NCBI GenBank assembly: GCA_022601215.1 | Contig: JAHZIZ010000312.1 | Span: forward strand, 1 to 9,611 | DNA from: Bacteroidota bacterium | Lineage (GTDB): Bacteria > Bacteroidota > Bacteroidia > Flavobacteriales > Flavobacteriaceae | Length of the DNA stretch: 9,611 bases | Direction of reading: 5' to 3' | Shown: in pieces, positions 1 to 7,158 of the stretch | How the letters are laid out: each line of letters starts with the position of its first letter | How positions within the stretch are numbered: the first letter of the stretch is position 1 | Notes under the pieces: model-generated | Told to the model about the DNA's origin: nothing | What the model saw: the letters and a program-made list of their open reading frames with translations, nothing else | Database searches by the model: none | Position numbers and translations under genes: made by a program

Positions 1-851
1 AAATATAGATACACTCTAAACTCTTCATCCTTCAGGATTTTACTAAATTTTGTCTTAAATGCGAAGTAACTCAAAACAAAATTAGTCCCTGCCAAAAACA
101 TAAATAGCATAATTATATACTGAATGAGCGGTTGATCATTCCAATAAGCAATACTTGCGTTTTTCGTTGAGAAACCACCAGTACTCAAAGTGCTTAATGA
201 ATGATTGATCGCATCAAAAAAGCTCATTCCCGCAACCTTCAACAGTACAGTTTCGGCAATGGTATATCCTACATAAATTAGCCACAACCTTTTTGCCGTA
301 TCTGTTATTCTAGGATGTAGTTTATCCCCACCTGGACCAGGAGCTTCGGCAGCAAAGAGCTGCATCCCTCCAATACCGAGTAAAGGCAAGATTGCAATAG
401 CGAGGACAATAATTCCCATTCCCCCTATCCAATGGGTGATACTTCTCCAAAATAAAACACTCTCTGGTAAACTTTCAATATCATCTAAAATTGAAGCTCC
501 TGTCGTGGTATAACCACTCATAGTTTCAAAAAAAGCATTCGTAAAATCCGGGATAGCTCCTGTTAAAATATAGGGCAAAGTGCCCGCCAATGACATACAA
601 ATCCATCCAAAGGTAACAATGACATAACCATCGCGTTTATTGAGTTCTTTCTTATGATTTCGGGTGAGCAACATAAGCCCACCTCCTAATGCCAAAGTTA
701 GCACCCCTGAAAGGACCATTTCACTACCCACCCCATCTTTGTAAATAAAACTAAAAATGGAAGCTAGAAACATAAATCCTCCATTAAAGAGTAACAGCAG
801 CCCCATTAAGTGAAAAATTATTTTGTAATTAAGTTTAGCAATTGAACTCAT
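1..851 (-). CDS. trkH: TrkH/KtrB-type potassium transporter, membrane subunit (3' end beyond the window)
   Basis: This is the ion-conducting inner-membrane subunit of a Trk potassium-uptake system, which works with the cytoplasmic regulator TrkA. Reading right to left, 283 codons are open without a stop and the C-terminus lies past the left edge. Several long hydrophobic segments are separated by pore loops. Three of the four selectivity-filter loops expected in this superfamily are visible: TTTGAS at residues 115-120, STGGFS at 223-228 and AGTNF at 254-258. The fourth should lie outside the window. The ATG at 849-851 shares one base with the trkA stop (TAATG), which suggests translational coupling in a trkA-trkH operon. 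The start fits the family, whose members begin a few residues before the first membrane helix. No truncation or frameshift is seen in the visible part. The family call is secure; TrkH rather than KtrB is inferred from the two-domain TrkA partner next to it. Confidence 0.95.
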   Translation of the reverse strand, partial: MSSIAKLNYKIIFHLMGLLLLFNGGFMFLASIFSFIYKDGVGSEMVLSGVLTLALGGGLMLLTRNHKKELNKRDGYVIVTFGWICMSLAGTLPYILTGAIPDFTNAFFETMSGYTTTGASILDDIESLPESVLFWRSITHWIGGMGIIVLAIAILPLLGIGGMQLFAAEAPGPGGDKLHPRITDTAKRLWLIYVGYTIAETVLLKVAGMSFFDAINHSLSTLSTGGFSTKNASIAYWNDQPLIQYIIMLFMFLAGTNFVLSYFAFKTKFSKILKDEEFRVYLY

Positions 852-2200
852 TACACAAACAACTTTTCAACTTTTTTGATAGCCTGCGGCAAGGAACACA
901 CCACGATACGATCTCCAGCTAATATTTGAAAATCTCCTAATGCAATCATTCCCTCACCATCTCTAATTACTCCACCAATAATGGCAGATCTAGGAAAGTC
1001 TATATTTCGAACAACTTGATTACAAACTTCAGAAGAAGCGGATACTACAAACTCTAATAATTCGGCATTCATATTGTTAAGCATAGTCATAGCTACGACC
1101 TCTCCTTTTCTCACATGGCGAAATATATTATTTGCAGCCAATAACTTTTTATTTATTAGCGTATCAATACCAATAGAGTGTGATAATTGAAAATAATCCA
1201 TATTCTCTACTAGAGCGATGGTTTTCTTAACCCCTTTAGATTTTGCCACTAAACAAGACATAATATTGGTCTCGCTATTGCCCGTTACAGAAATGAAGGC
1301 ATCCATATCCTGGATTGATTCCTCTTGAAGCAACTCCACATTCCTCCCATCACCATTAATTACTAAACAACTCGGAATATCATCTGCAATTTCAAATGCC
1401 TTTTCCTTATTATTCTCAATAAGTTTTACGTTGAATTTGGCTTTACATAAATCATTGGCCGTTTTATAGCCGATATTACTTCCACCCAAAATCATTACAT
1501 TTTTAATATCCTCTTTTACTTTCCCTGTGAGCTTATAGATTTGCTCAACTCCCTTCTGTGTTGTTGTAAAATACACTTGATCCCCTTCCTTAAACATAGT
1601 ATCTCCTCGAGGGATGAGCGTATATTGAGTTCCATATCGCTGTATAGCAATAGGAACATATTTCAATTCTGGATAGAGACGTCCGACTTCCTTTACTGTT
1701 TTACCAACAAATGCCGCCGTTCTTGCTAAGTGCAAACCAATCATGGTCAATGCTCCTTCTTCAAACTCATACGTATCATTAAACCCACTTTGATTGAGTA
1801 ATAGTTCAATTTCTGAGGAAGCTAACGACTCTGGTGAAATAAGCTCATCAATTCCAAACTTAGTGAACCCAACCTCATCTTTATTATCTAAGAACTCCGT
1901 ATTAGAAATTCTTGCGATGGTTCGCTTTGCACCCAATTGTTTGGACAGTACACAAACGGTAATATTTGTGGTTTCGGAAGAAGTAACGGCTATCACTAGA
2001 TCAGTACCATCTACTCGGGCTTCTTTAAGCACCGAAATTGAAGTAGCATCGCCACGAATCACACGAATATCCAAATGCGTATCTGCATACGCCAAGGATT
2101 CTCTATTTGTATCGATAAGGGTGATATCTTGCGACTCGAAAGAAAGAAGTTTTGCCAAGTGAAACCCTACTTCACCAGCTCCAGCAATAATAATTTTCAT
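851..2200 (-). CDS. trkA: Trk system potassium uptake regulator TrkA (tandem RCK domains)
   Basis: TrkA is the peripheral NAD(H)/ATP-binding subunit that gates the TrkH channel on the cytoplasmic face. The protein is 449 residues, the usual length for a two-repeat TrkA (each repeat is RCK_N plus RCK_C). The first Rossmann loop is GAGEVG at residues 7-12, with the acidic end of strand 2 at D30 (TLID). The second repeat begins near residue 233 with GGSNIG at 239-244 and an acidic E262. In this second loop a serine stands where the central glycine of GxGxxG is usual. I chose the ATG at 2198-2200 because the protein then starts MKIIIAGAGEVG, right at the first beta strand as in homologues. An in-frame extension to 2248 adds 16 residues unlike the family and would start upstream of the likely -7 box. 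The stop overlaps the trkH start by one base. A TACCTTTG box lies 26 bp upstream of the start. Confidence 0.96.
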   Translation of the reverse strand: MKIIIAGAGEVGFHLAKLLSFESQDITLIDTNRESLAYADTHLDIRVIRGDATSISVLKEARVDGTDLVIAVTSSETTNITVCVLSKQLGAKRTIARISNTEFLDNKDEVGFTKFGIDELISPESLASSEIELLLNQSGFNDTYEFEEGALTMIGLHLARTAAFVGKTVKEVGRLYPELKYVPIAIQRYGTQYTLIPRGDTMFKEGDQVYFTTTQKGVEQIYKLTGKVKEDIKNVMILGGSNIGYKTANDLCKAKFNVKLIENNKEKAFEIADDIPSCLVINGDGRNVELLQEESIQDMDAFISVTGNSETNIMSCLVAKSKGVKKTIALVENMDYFQLSHSIGIDTLINKKLLAANNIFRHVRKGEVVAMTMLNNMNAELLEFVVSASSEVCNQVVRNIDFPRSAIIGGVIRDGEGMIALGDFQILAGDRIVVCSLPQAIKKVEKLFV

Positions 2201-2225
2201 ATAGGTACATATGATATAAGTGCTG

Positions 2226-2233
2226 CAAAGGTA
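2226..2233 (-). promoter_or_regulatory. Putative -7 promoter box for trkA-trkH
   Basis: Read on the minus strand this is TACCTTTG, followed by CAG. It is an exact match to the Bacteroidota -7 consensus TAnnTTTG (established for Bacteroides and Flavobacterium). It lies 26 bp upstream of the trkA ATG. The -33 element is poor: the best candidate at a suitable distance is TTTAG at about 2255-2259. A second TAnnTTTG match (TAAATTTG on the minus strand, plus-strand positions about 2235-2242) lies just upstream. Assignment as a promoter is inference. Confidence 0.55.
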
Positions 2234-2284
2234 CAAATTTACCAACACTCCCTGCTAAAGAAAATGGAATAGAACGTGCCCAAT

Positions 2285-2321
2285 ATTTTTCAAAAATCAA
2301 AAGGACAATTTTCATTGAAAA
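2285..2321. repeat. Two short inverted repeats upstream of the menG -7 box
   Basis: ATTTTT-C-AAAAAT (2285-2297) and TTTTCA-T-TGAAAA (2309-2321) are each perfect 6-bp inverted repeats around a single central base, with centres 24 bp apart. The second sits immediately upstream of the -7 box at 2328. They could be operator half-sites or an A/T-rich upstream element. In DNA this AT-rich they could also arise by chance, so a regulatory role is only a suggestion. Confidence 0.3.
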
Positions 2322-2327
2322 AGTACG

Positions 2328-2335
2328 TAGCTTTG
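2328..2335 (+). promoter_or_regulatory. Putative -7 promoter box for menG-porT
   Basis: TAGCTTTG, followed by CAA, matches the Bacteroidota -7 consensus TAnnTTTG exactly. It lies 34 bp upstream of the menG ATG. The predicted transcription start is around 2340-2343, giving a leader of about 30 nt that begins at the hairpin at 2343-2359. No convincing -33 TTG is seen at the usual spacing. The box is read directly; the promoter role is inferred. Confidence 0.55.
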
Positions 2336-2342
2336 CAACCTT

Positions 2343-2359
2343 GTTTGCCAGTGGCAAAC
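2343..2359 (+). promoter_or_regulatory. Perfect hairpin/palindrome in the menG leader
   Basis: GTTTGCC-AGT-GGCAAAC is a perfect 7-bp inverted repeat with a 3-nt centre. It extends outward by a G-U and an A-U pair (2342 with 2360, 2341 with 2361). It lies between the predicted -7 box and the ATG at 2370, so in the transcript it would form a stem-loop almost at the 5' end, about 10 nt before the start codon. It could be an mRNA-stabilising or translation-modulating hairpin, or a DNA operator for a dimeric repressor. It has no U-tract, so it is not a terminator. Confidence 0.5.
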
Positions 2360-2369
2360 GATCACAATT

Positions 2370-3101
2370 ATGGGAAAAAAAGTTACGCCTTACAAAAACT
2401 CAAATGCCAGTAAAAAAGAACAGGTCGAAGAAATGTTCGACAATATTTCTGGTAATTACGATGGCCTTAATAGGGTCATTTCTCTTGGCACAGACGTTAA
2501 GTGGAGAAAGAAAGTCGTTAAACTTATTGCTGCAACTCACCCAAAAACCATTTTAGATATAGCCACCGGAACAGGAGACTTGGCCATTAAATATGCCGAA
2601 AAGATTCCAGCTCAAAAAATAGTAGGTCTCGATTTAAGTGAAGGCATGCTATCGGTTGCGAGAAAAAAAGTAGCAAAAAAATCCTTTAACACTCAATTGG
2701 AATTTGTGAAAGGAGATAGTGAAGCCTTACCCTTTGAAGACAATAGTTTTGATGCCATTACGGTGTCTTTCGGAATTAGAAATTTTGAAAATTTAGAAAA
2801 AGGACTTGCCGAAATATACAGAGTGTTGGCTCCGAAAGGATGCTTTGTTATTTTAGAGACCAGTGTCCCAACAAAATTCCCGTGGAAACAGGGCTATGCT
2901 TTTTACAGTAAAGGAATTTTACCTATTATTGGAAAAGTTTTTTCAAAAGACAAGGTTGCCTACAAGTATTTAAGTGAAAGCGCCTCCGTTTTTCCATTTG
3001 GAGATGCCCTTAACAATATTTTGAAAAAAATCGGGTTTATAGAAGTTGAAAATAAGCCTCAAACCTTGGGTGTAGCCACCATATATATTGCTACTAAATA
3101 A
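2370..3101 (+). CDS. ubiE: Demethylmenaquinone methyltransferase (MenG/UbiE family)
   Basis: This enzyme is an S-adenosylmethionine-dependent C-methyltransferase that converts demethylmenaquinone to menaquinone, the last step of respiratory quinone synthesis. Bacteroidota generally use menaquinone, so the role in ubiquinone synthesis probably does not apply. At 243 residues it has the usual family length. The UbiE signature starts with YDGLNRVISLG at residues 30-40 and continues to a WRK at 45-47. The SAM-binding motif I is LDIATGTGD at 62-70, the acidic residue after strand 2 is in GLDLS at 86-90, and GDSEALPF plus SFDAITVSFGIRNF follow at 115-139. The ATG at 2370 gives an N-terminus (MGKKVTPYK) typical of flavobacterial homologues. 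An earlier in-frame start would fall in the hairpin or promoter. The stop TAA shares its last base with the porT ATG, indicating a two-gene operon. No oddities are seen. Confidence 0.96.
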   Translation: MGKKVTPYKNSNASKKEQVEEMFDNISGNYDGLNRVISLGTDVKWRKKVVKLIAATHPKTILDIATGTGDLAIKYAEKIPAQKIVGLDLSEGMLSVARKKVAKKSFNTQLEFVKGDSEALPFEDNSFDAITVSFGIRNFENLEKGLAEIYRVLAPKGCFVILETSVPTKFPWKQGYAFYSKGILPIIGKVFSKDKVAYKYLSESASVFPFGDALNNILKKIGFIEVENKPQTLGVATIYIATK

Positions 3102-3808
3102 TGAAGTACTTTTTTATAACTATAAGCTTTCTACTCCTTGGCCAGACTGCCAATGCTCAATTATTCAGCAAAGAACGCCTAGCCAATATTGAAACTTTCG
3201 ATCAGAGATTCCTCACTTGGGGATACTTTTTAGGATTTAATAGTTACGATTTTAAAATAGATTATAAGAATCAGGTTACGGACCAACTTACCGATGTCAT
3301 TGTAGAACGAAACGCTGGATTTAACGTTGGACTCGTAGGAGATATGCGGATCAACGAATACATGAACCTTCGTTTGGAGCCAGGATTATATTTCACACAA
3401 CGCAACCTTCGTTTTCCTAATTTTGCTGAAGAAAATGACGCGTTACGTGAGGTAAAGTCTACCTATATTCATGTACCGTTGCTAATGAAATTCTCTACTA
3501 AAAGGCTCAACAATTTTAAACCTTTTATTGTTGGAGGAGTTTCTCAGTCTATTAATTTGAGTAGCAACGAAGGCAACCCAGAAGACAATAACGAAGGCCA
3601 ATTTAGAATGACCAAGGGCACGAGTTACTTCGAAGTAGGTTTCGGGATTGACTTCTATCTATACTTTTTTAAATTCACCCCTTCTATTAGAGGTGTCTTT
3701 GCTCTCAATGATGAATTGGTTCGTGATGATGATCCTATTAGTCCATGGACCTCTAATATTGAGAAACTTTCCACCCGTGGAGTGTTCATCAATTTGACGT
3801 TCCAGTAA
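3101..3808 (+). CDS. porT: Type IX secretion system outer-membrane protein PorT (SprT)
   Basis: PorT is a component of the type IX secretion system, which exports gliding adhesins and hydrolases across the outer membrane in Bacteroidota; SprT is its Flavobacterium name. The 235-residue protein opens with a signal peptide (hydrophobic residues 4-14) and a likely signal peptidase I site after ANA at 17-19, giving a mature end QLFSKER. The body shows alternating aromatic/hydrophobic strands typical of a small outer-membrane beta-barrel. It contains the family segment TWGYFLGFNSYDFKIDY near residues 39-55 and ends with aromatic FINLTFQ. It is translationally coupled to menG upstream (TAATG). A menG-porT pair is, to my knowledge, common in flavobacteria. 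Its last 20 bases overlap the 3' end of the opposite-strand RNA methyltransferase gene. The family call rests on remembered similarity rather than a search. Confidence 0.9.
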   Translation: MKYFFITISFLLLGQTANAQLFSKERLANIETFDQRFLTWGYFLGFNSYDFKIDYKNQVTDQLTDVIVERNAGFNVGLVGDMRINEYMNLRLEPGLYFTQRNLRFPNFAEENDALREVKSTYIHVPLLMKFSTKRLNNFKPFIVGGVSQSINLSSNEGNPEDNNEGQFRMTKGTSYFEVGFGIDFYLYFFKFTPSIRGVFALNDELVRDDDPISPWTSNIEKLSTRGVFINLTFQ

Positions 3809-4523
3809 TCCTTCGAAATTCATTCAGTAAAATACCCGTCGCGGTTGCGACATTTAAACTCTCGGCAGTGTCGGGATTGCCAAAATATGGGATAGTGACT
3901 TTTTCTTCAATTAGTTTCTGAATGGGTTGCGAAATTCCATTAGCCTCATTTCCCATCACTAAAATTGCATCAGATTTTAAACTAGCCTCATATACAGAAG
4001 TGCCATCCATAACCGCTGCATATACAGGCAATTCTGCTTCTTTAATATATCTTAAAATATCCGTATAACTAATCTGCACTCTAGCAATAGAACCCATAGT
4101 AGCTTGTACAACTTTTGGGTTAAAACAATCAACCGTATCCAAAGAACACACCAATTGATGAACACCAAACCAATCGCACAAACGAATAATAGTACCTAAG
4201 TTACCCGGATCTCGCACAGCATCCAAAACGACGGTCAAGCCATTGGTTTTTGCACTTATCATTTTTGGAATATGAAATATGGCCAACATGGTATTGGCTG
4301 TGGTAAGTGAACTAATTTTTTGGAGTTCCCTAGCGTTCACCTCGACATATTGATTAGACAAATTTGAAGCATCCTCCGTGGCAAATAATGAATGCAATTG
4401 GAGATTAGCTACTAAGAGATCTGAAATGATTTTACGACCTTCAGCAATAAAAAGTCCTGTTTTATTTCGGTACTTTTTTTGCTGTAAACTCGTTATAAGT
4501 TTAATTTGGCTTTTGCTTATCAA
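3789..4523 (-). CDS. SpoU/TrmH-family RNA 2'-O-ribose methyltransferase
   Basis: This is a SPOUT-fold methyltransferase that uses S-adenosylmethionine to methylate a ribose 2'-OH in rRNA or tRNA; the exact target cannot be read from sequence. The three SpoU motifs are present: motif 1 in DPGNLGTIIR at residues 105-114, motif 2 in LVMGNEANGIS at 188-198, and motif 3 in ESLNVATATGILL at 221-233. An N-terminal substrate-binding domain (L30e-like, about residues 1-90) precedes the catalytic domain. The start is uncertain. I prefer TTG at 4521-4523, which gives 244 residues starting MISKSQIKLI, the way homologues begin. A GTG at 4551-4553 would add ten residues (254 aa). No in-frame ATG is available nearby. 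Its 3' end overlaps porT by 20 bp tail-to-tail, and it diverges from the TamL-like gene across only a few dozen bases. A minus-strand TATTTTTG box at 4577-4584 is a plausible promoter. Confidence 0.9.
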   Translation of the reverse strand: MISKSQIKLITSLQQKKYRNKTGLFIAEGRKIISDLLVANLQLHSLFATEDASNLSNQYVEVNARELQKISSLTTANTMLAIFHIPKMISAKTNGLTVVLDAVRDPGNLGTIIRLCDWFGVHQLVCSLDTVDCFNPKVVQATMGSIARVQISYTDILRYIKEAELPVYAAVMDGTSVYEASLKSDAILVMGNEANGISQPIQKLIEEKVTIPYFGNPDTAESLNVATATGILLNEFRRITGTSN

Positions 4524-4531
4524 ATTTATTC

Positions 4532-4539
4532 TATTTTTG
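4532..4539 (+). promoter_or_regulatory. Putative -7 promoter box for the TamL-fbaA-accD run
   Basis: TATTTTTG is an exact match to TAnnTTTG. TTTG sequences upstream at 4505-4508 and 4512-4515 could act as the -33 element, but their spacing (23 and 16 bp) is not ideal. The predicted transcription start near 4546 would favour the TTG at 4561 as the TamL start codon and exclude TTG 4537 and 4543. The region is AT-rich, so a chance match is possible. Confidence 0.4.
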
Positions 4540-4560
4540 AATTTGAGAAACACATACTCT

Positions 4561-7116
4561 TTGGCTCAAACCCTCACAAAAATATCATTAATTTTAGGAA
4601 TCACACTACTCCTATCGTCTTGTAATGCTGTCAAGCATGTGAAAAACGGGGAATTACTCCTAACCGAAAACACCGTAATTGTAGATGACGAGAAAGTTAA
4701 GGACGCCGCACTCAACAGTTTACTCACACAAAAACCAAATCCAAAAATTCCAGTTTTAGGCATTCCTTTCGGATTGCATTTCTATAATTTATCGGAAGAA
4801 AACCCAGACTCCACATTTACCGATTGGCTCCACAGAAAACCCAAACGACTCGAACGAAAAACACGTTCTATTTCAAAAAAACAAATTGATGCCTTACGAA
4901 GAAGTAAAGTTGGCATCCATAATTGGATAAAAAAAACGGGGAGTGCACCTGTGGTTATTAACGAATCTAAAACGAGAAAATCTCTTCAACAATTAAAGCG
5001 ATATTATTTTACACAAGGTTGGTTCAATGTAGAAGGAAACTATAAAATTGCAAAAGATTCTACCAGAAAAAAAAGAGGTGGCATTACCTATAATCTCAAA
5101 AAGCATCATGCTTACAGCATTGATTCTATTTCAGAAAAAATAAGTTCTCCTATTATCGACTCTATTTTTCAAAAGACAAAGAATAGCACCTTTATTAAAC
5201 AAGGAGAACAATACCTGGCAACTAATTTTGAAAATGAGCGGGATCGACTTACCATCCAACTCCGAAACTCGGGACTCTATTACTTTGATCAAGAATACAT
5301 AAGTTTCGACGCAGACACTAATGGTTTAGGTCACAAAGTGAACATTAAATATATTATTCCGAACCGAAGAATTTCTCAAGGAGATACTACCGCGCTCATA
5401 CCTTTTCAAATACATAATATAAATGAGGTTCGTATAGTTACGGACTATTCGTACACTAATCGAAATAAAGTACTCAAAGATTCTGTTGACTATTTAGGGT
5501 ATAAGCTTTATAGCTATGAAGAACTAAAGTATCGCCCAAAAGCTATCACCAATTCAGTATCTATTACACCAGGGGAAATTTTTAAGGATATTGATCGAAC
5601 CTTAACATATAACCAACTAAGTGAATTACGAAATTTTAGATACCCCAATATAAGCTACCAAGAGGACCCTAAAGATACTACAGGAACAGGCCTCATAGCC
5701 ACCATTTTATTATCCCCAAAGAAGAAGTATACTGCCAGTTTTGATTTTGACGCCTATACGTCAACCATCCAACAATTTGGTATTGGATTTAGCGGAAGTT
5801 TCCTCATTAGGAATGTATTTAAAGGGGCCGAAAATTTAGAAATTTCAGCCAGTGGTAGCGTGGGATCCTCTAAGGAAAGTAATGATAGTGATAGTACATT
5901 CTTTAACACCTCCGATGTAGGAGCAGATGTAAAACTAACCTTTCCTTCCATTCTCTTTCCTGCCAATACCAATAAAATAATCCCTAAATACATGTCCCCG
6001 TTCACTACGATTAGTGCTGGATTAAATGCGCAAAACAATATTGGATTAGACCGTCAGAACTTTAATGGTGTCTTTAGCTATAGATGGAAACCAAGAACCA
6101 TTCGCACCAACATCTTCGACCTAATCAATGTTCAGTATGTAAGAAACCTCAATACCGTCAATTACTTCAATGTGTATCAAACCTCTTATGACCGACTTAA
6201 TGAAATAGCTAGAACGACCAATTACACCTTCCAAGATGGCTCCTCTTTAGGTATTAGAAATAATGAAGCGGATGATTTTATCCAACTTGCTCTGGACGTA
6301 GACGGAGGCCTATCTATCTCCAATGAACTAAGGGACGAAGTAAGTGGTATTAGACAACGAAAGGACCGTCTAACCGAAGACAACCTGATCTTTGCATCAA
6401 CCTTTAACTGGACCAGGGACAGTCGAGAAAACATTTATGATAATAGTTTTTCAAGGGTGAGATTTAAACTTGAAGCCGCCGGAAATTTATTAGCAACGGT
6501 TGCCTCTTCGATAGGACTTGAGAAAAATAGTAGTGATAATTTCGAAACCTTTGGGGTTGCCTTTTCTCAATATGTAAAATTTGAAACCGATTTTATTCGA
6601 CACTGGGAATTATCAAACAACTCCATTTTTGCTATGCGCGCTTTTGGAGGAGTGGCAATTCCATATGGAAATAGCAACAGTATTCCTTTCACTCGAAGTT
6701 ATTTCGCTGGTGGTGCTAACGACAATAGAGGTTGGCGTGCCTACGATCTTGGCCCAGGAAGTAGCGGTGGAATTTTAGATTTCAATGAAGCTAATTTTAA
6801 GTTGGCTTTTAACGCAGAATACCGCTTTACAATACTTGGTAGTTTTAAAGGAGCTTTCTTTACCGATTTAGGAAACATTTGGAATGTGTTAGATAGTGAA
6901 GATAGCGAAGCCTTTGCTTTTAATGGTTTTAATGATCTTTCAGAATTAGCAGTTGCCTCTGGATTGGGGATTCGTTATGACTTCGGATTTTTCGTTCTTC
7001 GCTTTGACGTAGGCTTTAAAACCTACGACCCCGCTCGCTTGGAAGGCGAACGCTGGTTCAAGGAATACAATTTTAAAAACTCGGTATTAAACATTGGTAT
7101 CAACTATCCATTCTAA
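4561..7116 (+). CDS. tamL: TamL-like outer-membrane lipoprotein, Omp85 (BamA/TamA) family
   Basis: This is an Omp85-superfamily outer-membrane assembly protein of the lipidated TamA-like type found in Bacteroidota (TamL). It probably helps insert or assemble outer-membrane components with a TamB-type partner encoded elsewhere. From the TTG at 4561 it has 851 residues. A lipoprotein signal peptide ends in LLLSSC, with the acylated cysteine at 21. POTRA-like domains fill about residues 25-385. A D15/surface-antigen beta-barrel runs from about 387 (KKYTASFDFDAY) to the C-terminal NIGINYPF, which ends in phenylalanine like a barrel beta-signal. The Omp85 lid-loop motif appears as NRGWRAY with R723-G724-W725. 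No ATG lies in frame between the antisense RNA-methyltransferase gene and the lipobox. TTG 4543 and 4537 are alternatives; reading back to 4378 would run through the opposite gene. It is 42 bp from fbaA. BamA proper is less likely because of the lipobox. Confidence 0.88.
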   Translation: MAQTLTKISLILGITLLLSSCNAVKHVKNGELLLTENTVIVDDEKVKDAALNSLLTQKPNPKIPVLGIPFGLHFYNLSEENPDSTFTDWLHRKPKRLERKTRSISKKQIDALRRSKVGIHNWIKKTGSAPVVINESKTRKSLQQLKRYYFTQGWFNVEGNYKIAKDSTRKKRGGITYNLKKHHAYSIDSISEKISSPIIDSIFQKTKNSTFIKQGEQYLATNFENERDRLTIQLRNSGLYYFDQEYISFDADTNGLGHKVNIKYIIPNRRISQGDTTALIPFQIHNINEVRIVTDYSYTNRNKVLKDSVDYLGYKLYSYEELKYRPKAITNSVSITPGEIFKDIDRTLTYNQLSELRNFRYPNISYQEDPKDTTGTGLIATILLSPKKKYTASFDFDAYTSTIQQFGIGFSGSFLIRNVFKGAENLEISASGSVGSSKESNDSDSTFFNTSDVGADVKLTFPSILFPANTNKIIPKYMSPFTTISAGLNAQNNIGLDRQNFNGVFSYRWKPRTIRTNIFDLINVQYVRNLNTVNYFNVYQTSYDRLNEIARTTNYTFQDGSSLGIRNNEADDFIQLALDVDGGLSISNELRDEVSGIRQRKDRLTEDNLIFASTFNWTRDSRENIYDNSFSRVRFKLEAAGNLLATVASSIGLEKNSSDNFETFGVAFSQYVKFETDFIRHWELSNNSIFAMRAFGGVAIPYGNSNSIPFTRSYFAGGANDNRGWRAYDLGPGSSGGILDFNEANFKLAFNAEYRFTILGSFKGAFFTDLGNIWNVLDSEDSEAFAFNGFNDLSELAVASGLGIRYDFGFFVLRFDVGFKTYDPARLEGERWFKEYNFKNSVLNIGINYPF
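4577..4584 (-). promoter_or_regulatory. Putative -7 promoter box for the RNA methyltransferase gene
   Basis: On the minus strand this reads TATTTTTG, an exact TAnnTTTG match. It lies 23 bp upstream of the GTG at 4553 and 53 bp upstream of the preferred TTG at 4523. It sits inside the coding start of the TamL-like gene, so the two divergent transcripts would overlap at their 5' ends. No clear -33 element is seen. Confidence 0.35.
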
Positions 7117-7131
7117 ACCATCAAAATTTGT

Positions 7132-7139
7132 TATTTTTA
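7132..7139 (+). promoter_or_regulatory. Weak candidate -7 box ahead of fbaA
   Basis: TATTTTTA differs from TAnnTTTG at one position and lies 19 bp upstream of the fbaA ATG, in the 42-bp gap after the TamL-like gene. No -33 TTG sits at a normal spacing. It could give fbaA-accD an internal promoter, but read-through from upstream explains expression equally well. Confidence 0.25.
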
Positions 7140-7158
7140 CCGCCTAAACATTTCATCT

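Noticed and set aside
1794..2162. 122-codon plus-strand reading frame inside trkA
   Set aside because: It is antisense to a complete, motif-bearing trkA, has no start context of its own and shows no recognisable domain. The same applies to the other short frames antisense to trkA, TamL and accD.
2201..2248. Sixteen-residue N-terminal extension of TrkA
   Set aside because: TrkA proteins start directly at the first Rossmann strand (MKIIIAGAG). The extension covers the predicted -7 box and is unlike the family.
2341..2556. 71-codon plus-strand frame starting in the menG leader
   Set aside because: It begins at a TTG in the hairpin and overlaps menG in another frame; menG has all the family motifs, so this is a shadow.
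4378..4560. In-frame upstream extension of the TamL-like gene to an ATG at 4378 (912 residues)
   Set aside because: It would run antisense through the well-supported N-terminal region of the RNA methyltransferase, place 60 extra residues before the lipoprotein signal peptide, and start upstream of the likely promoter.
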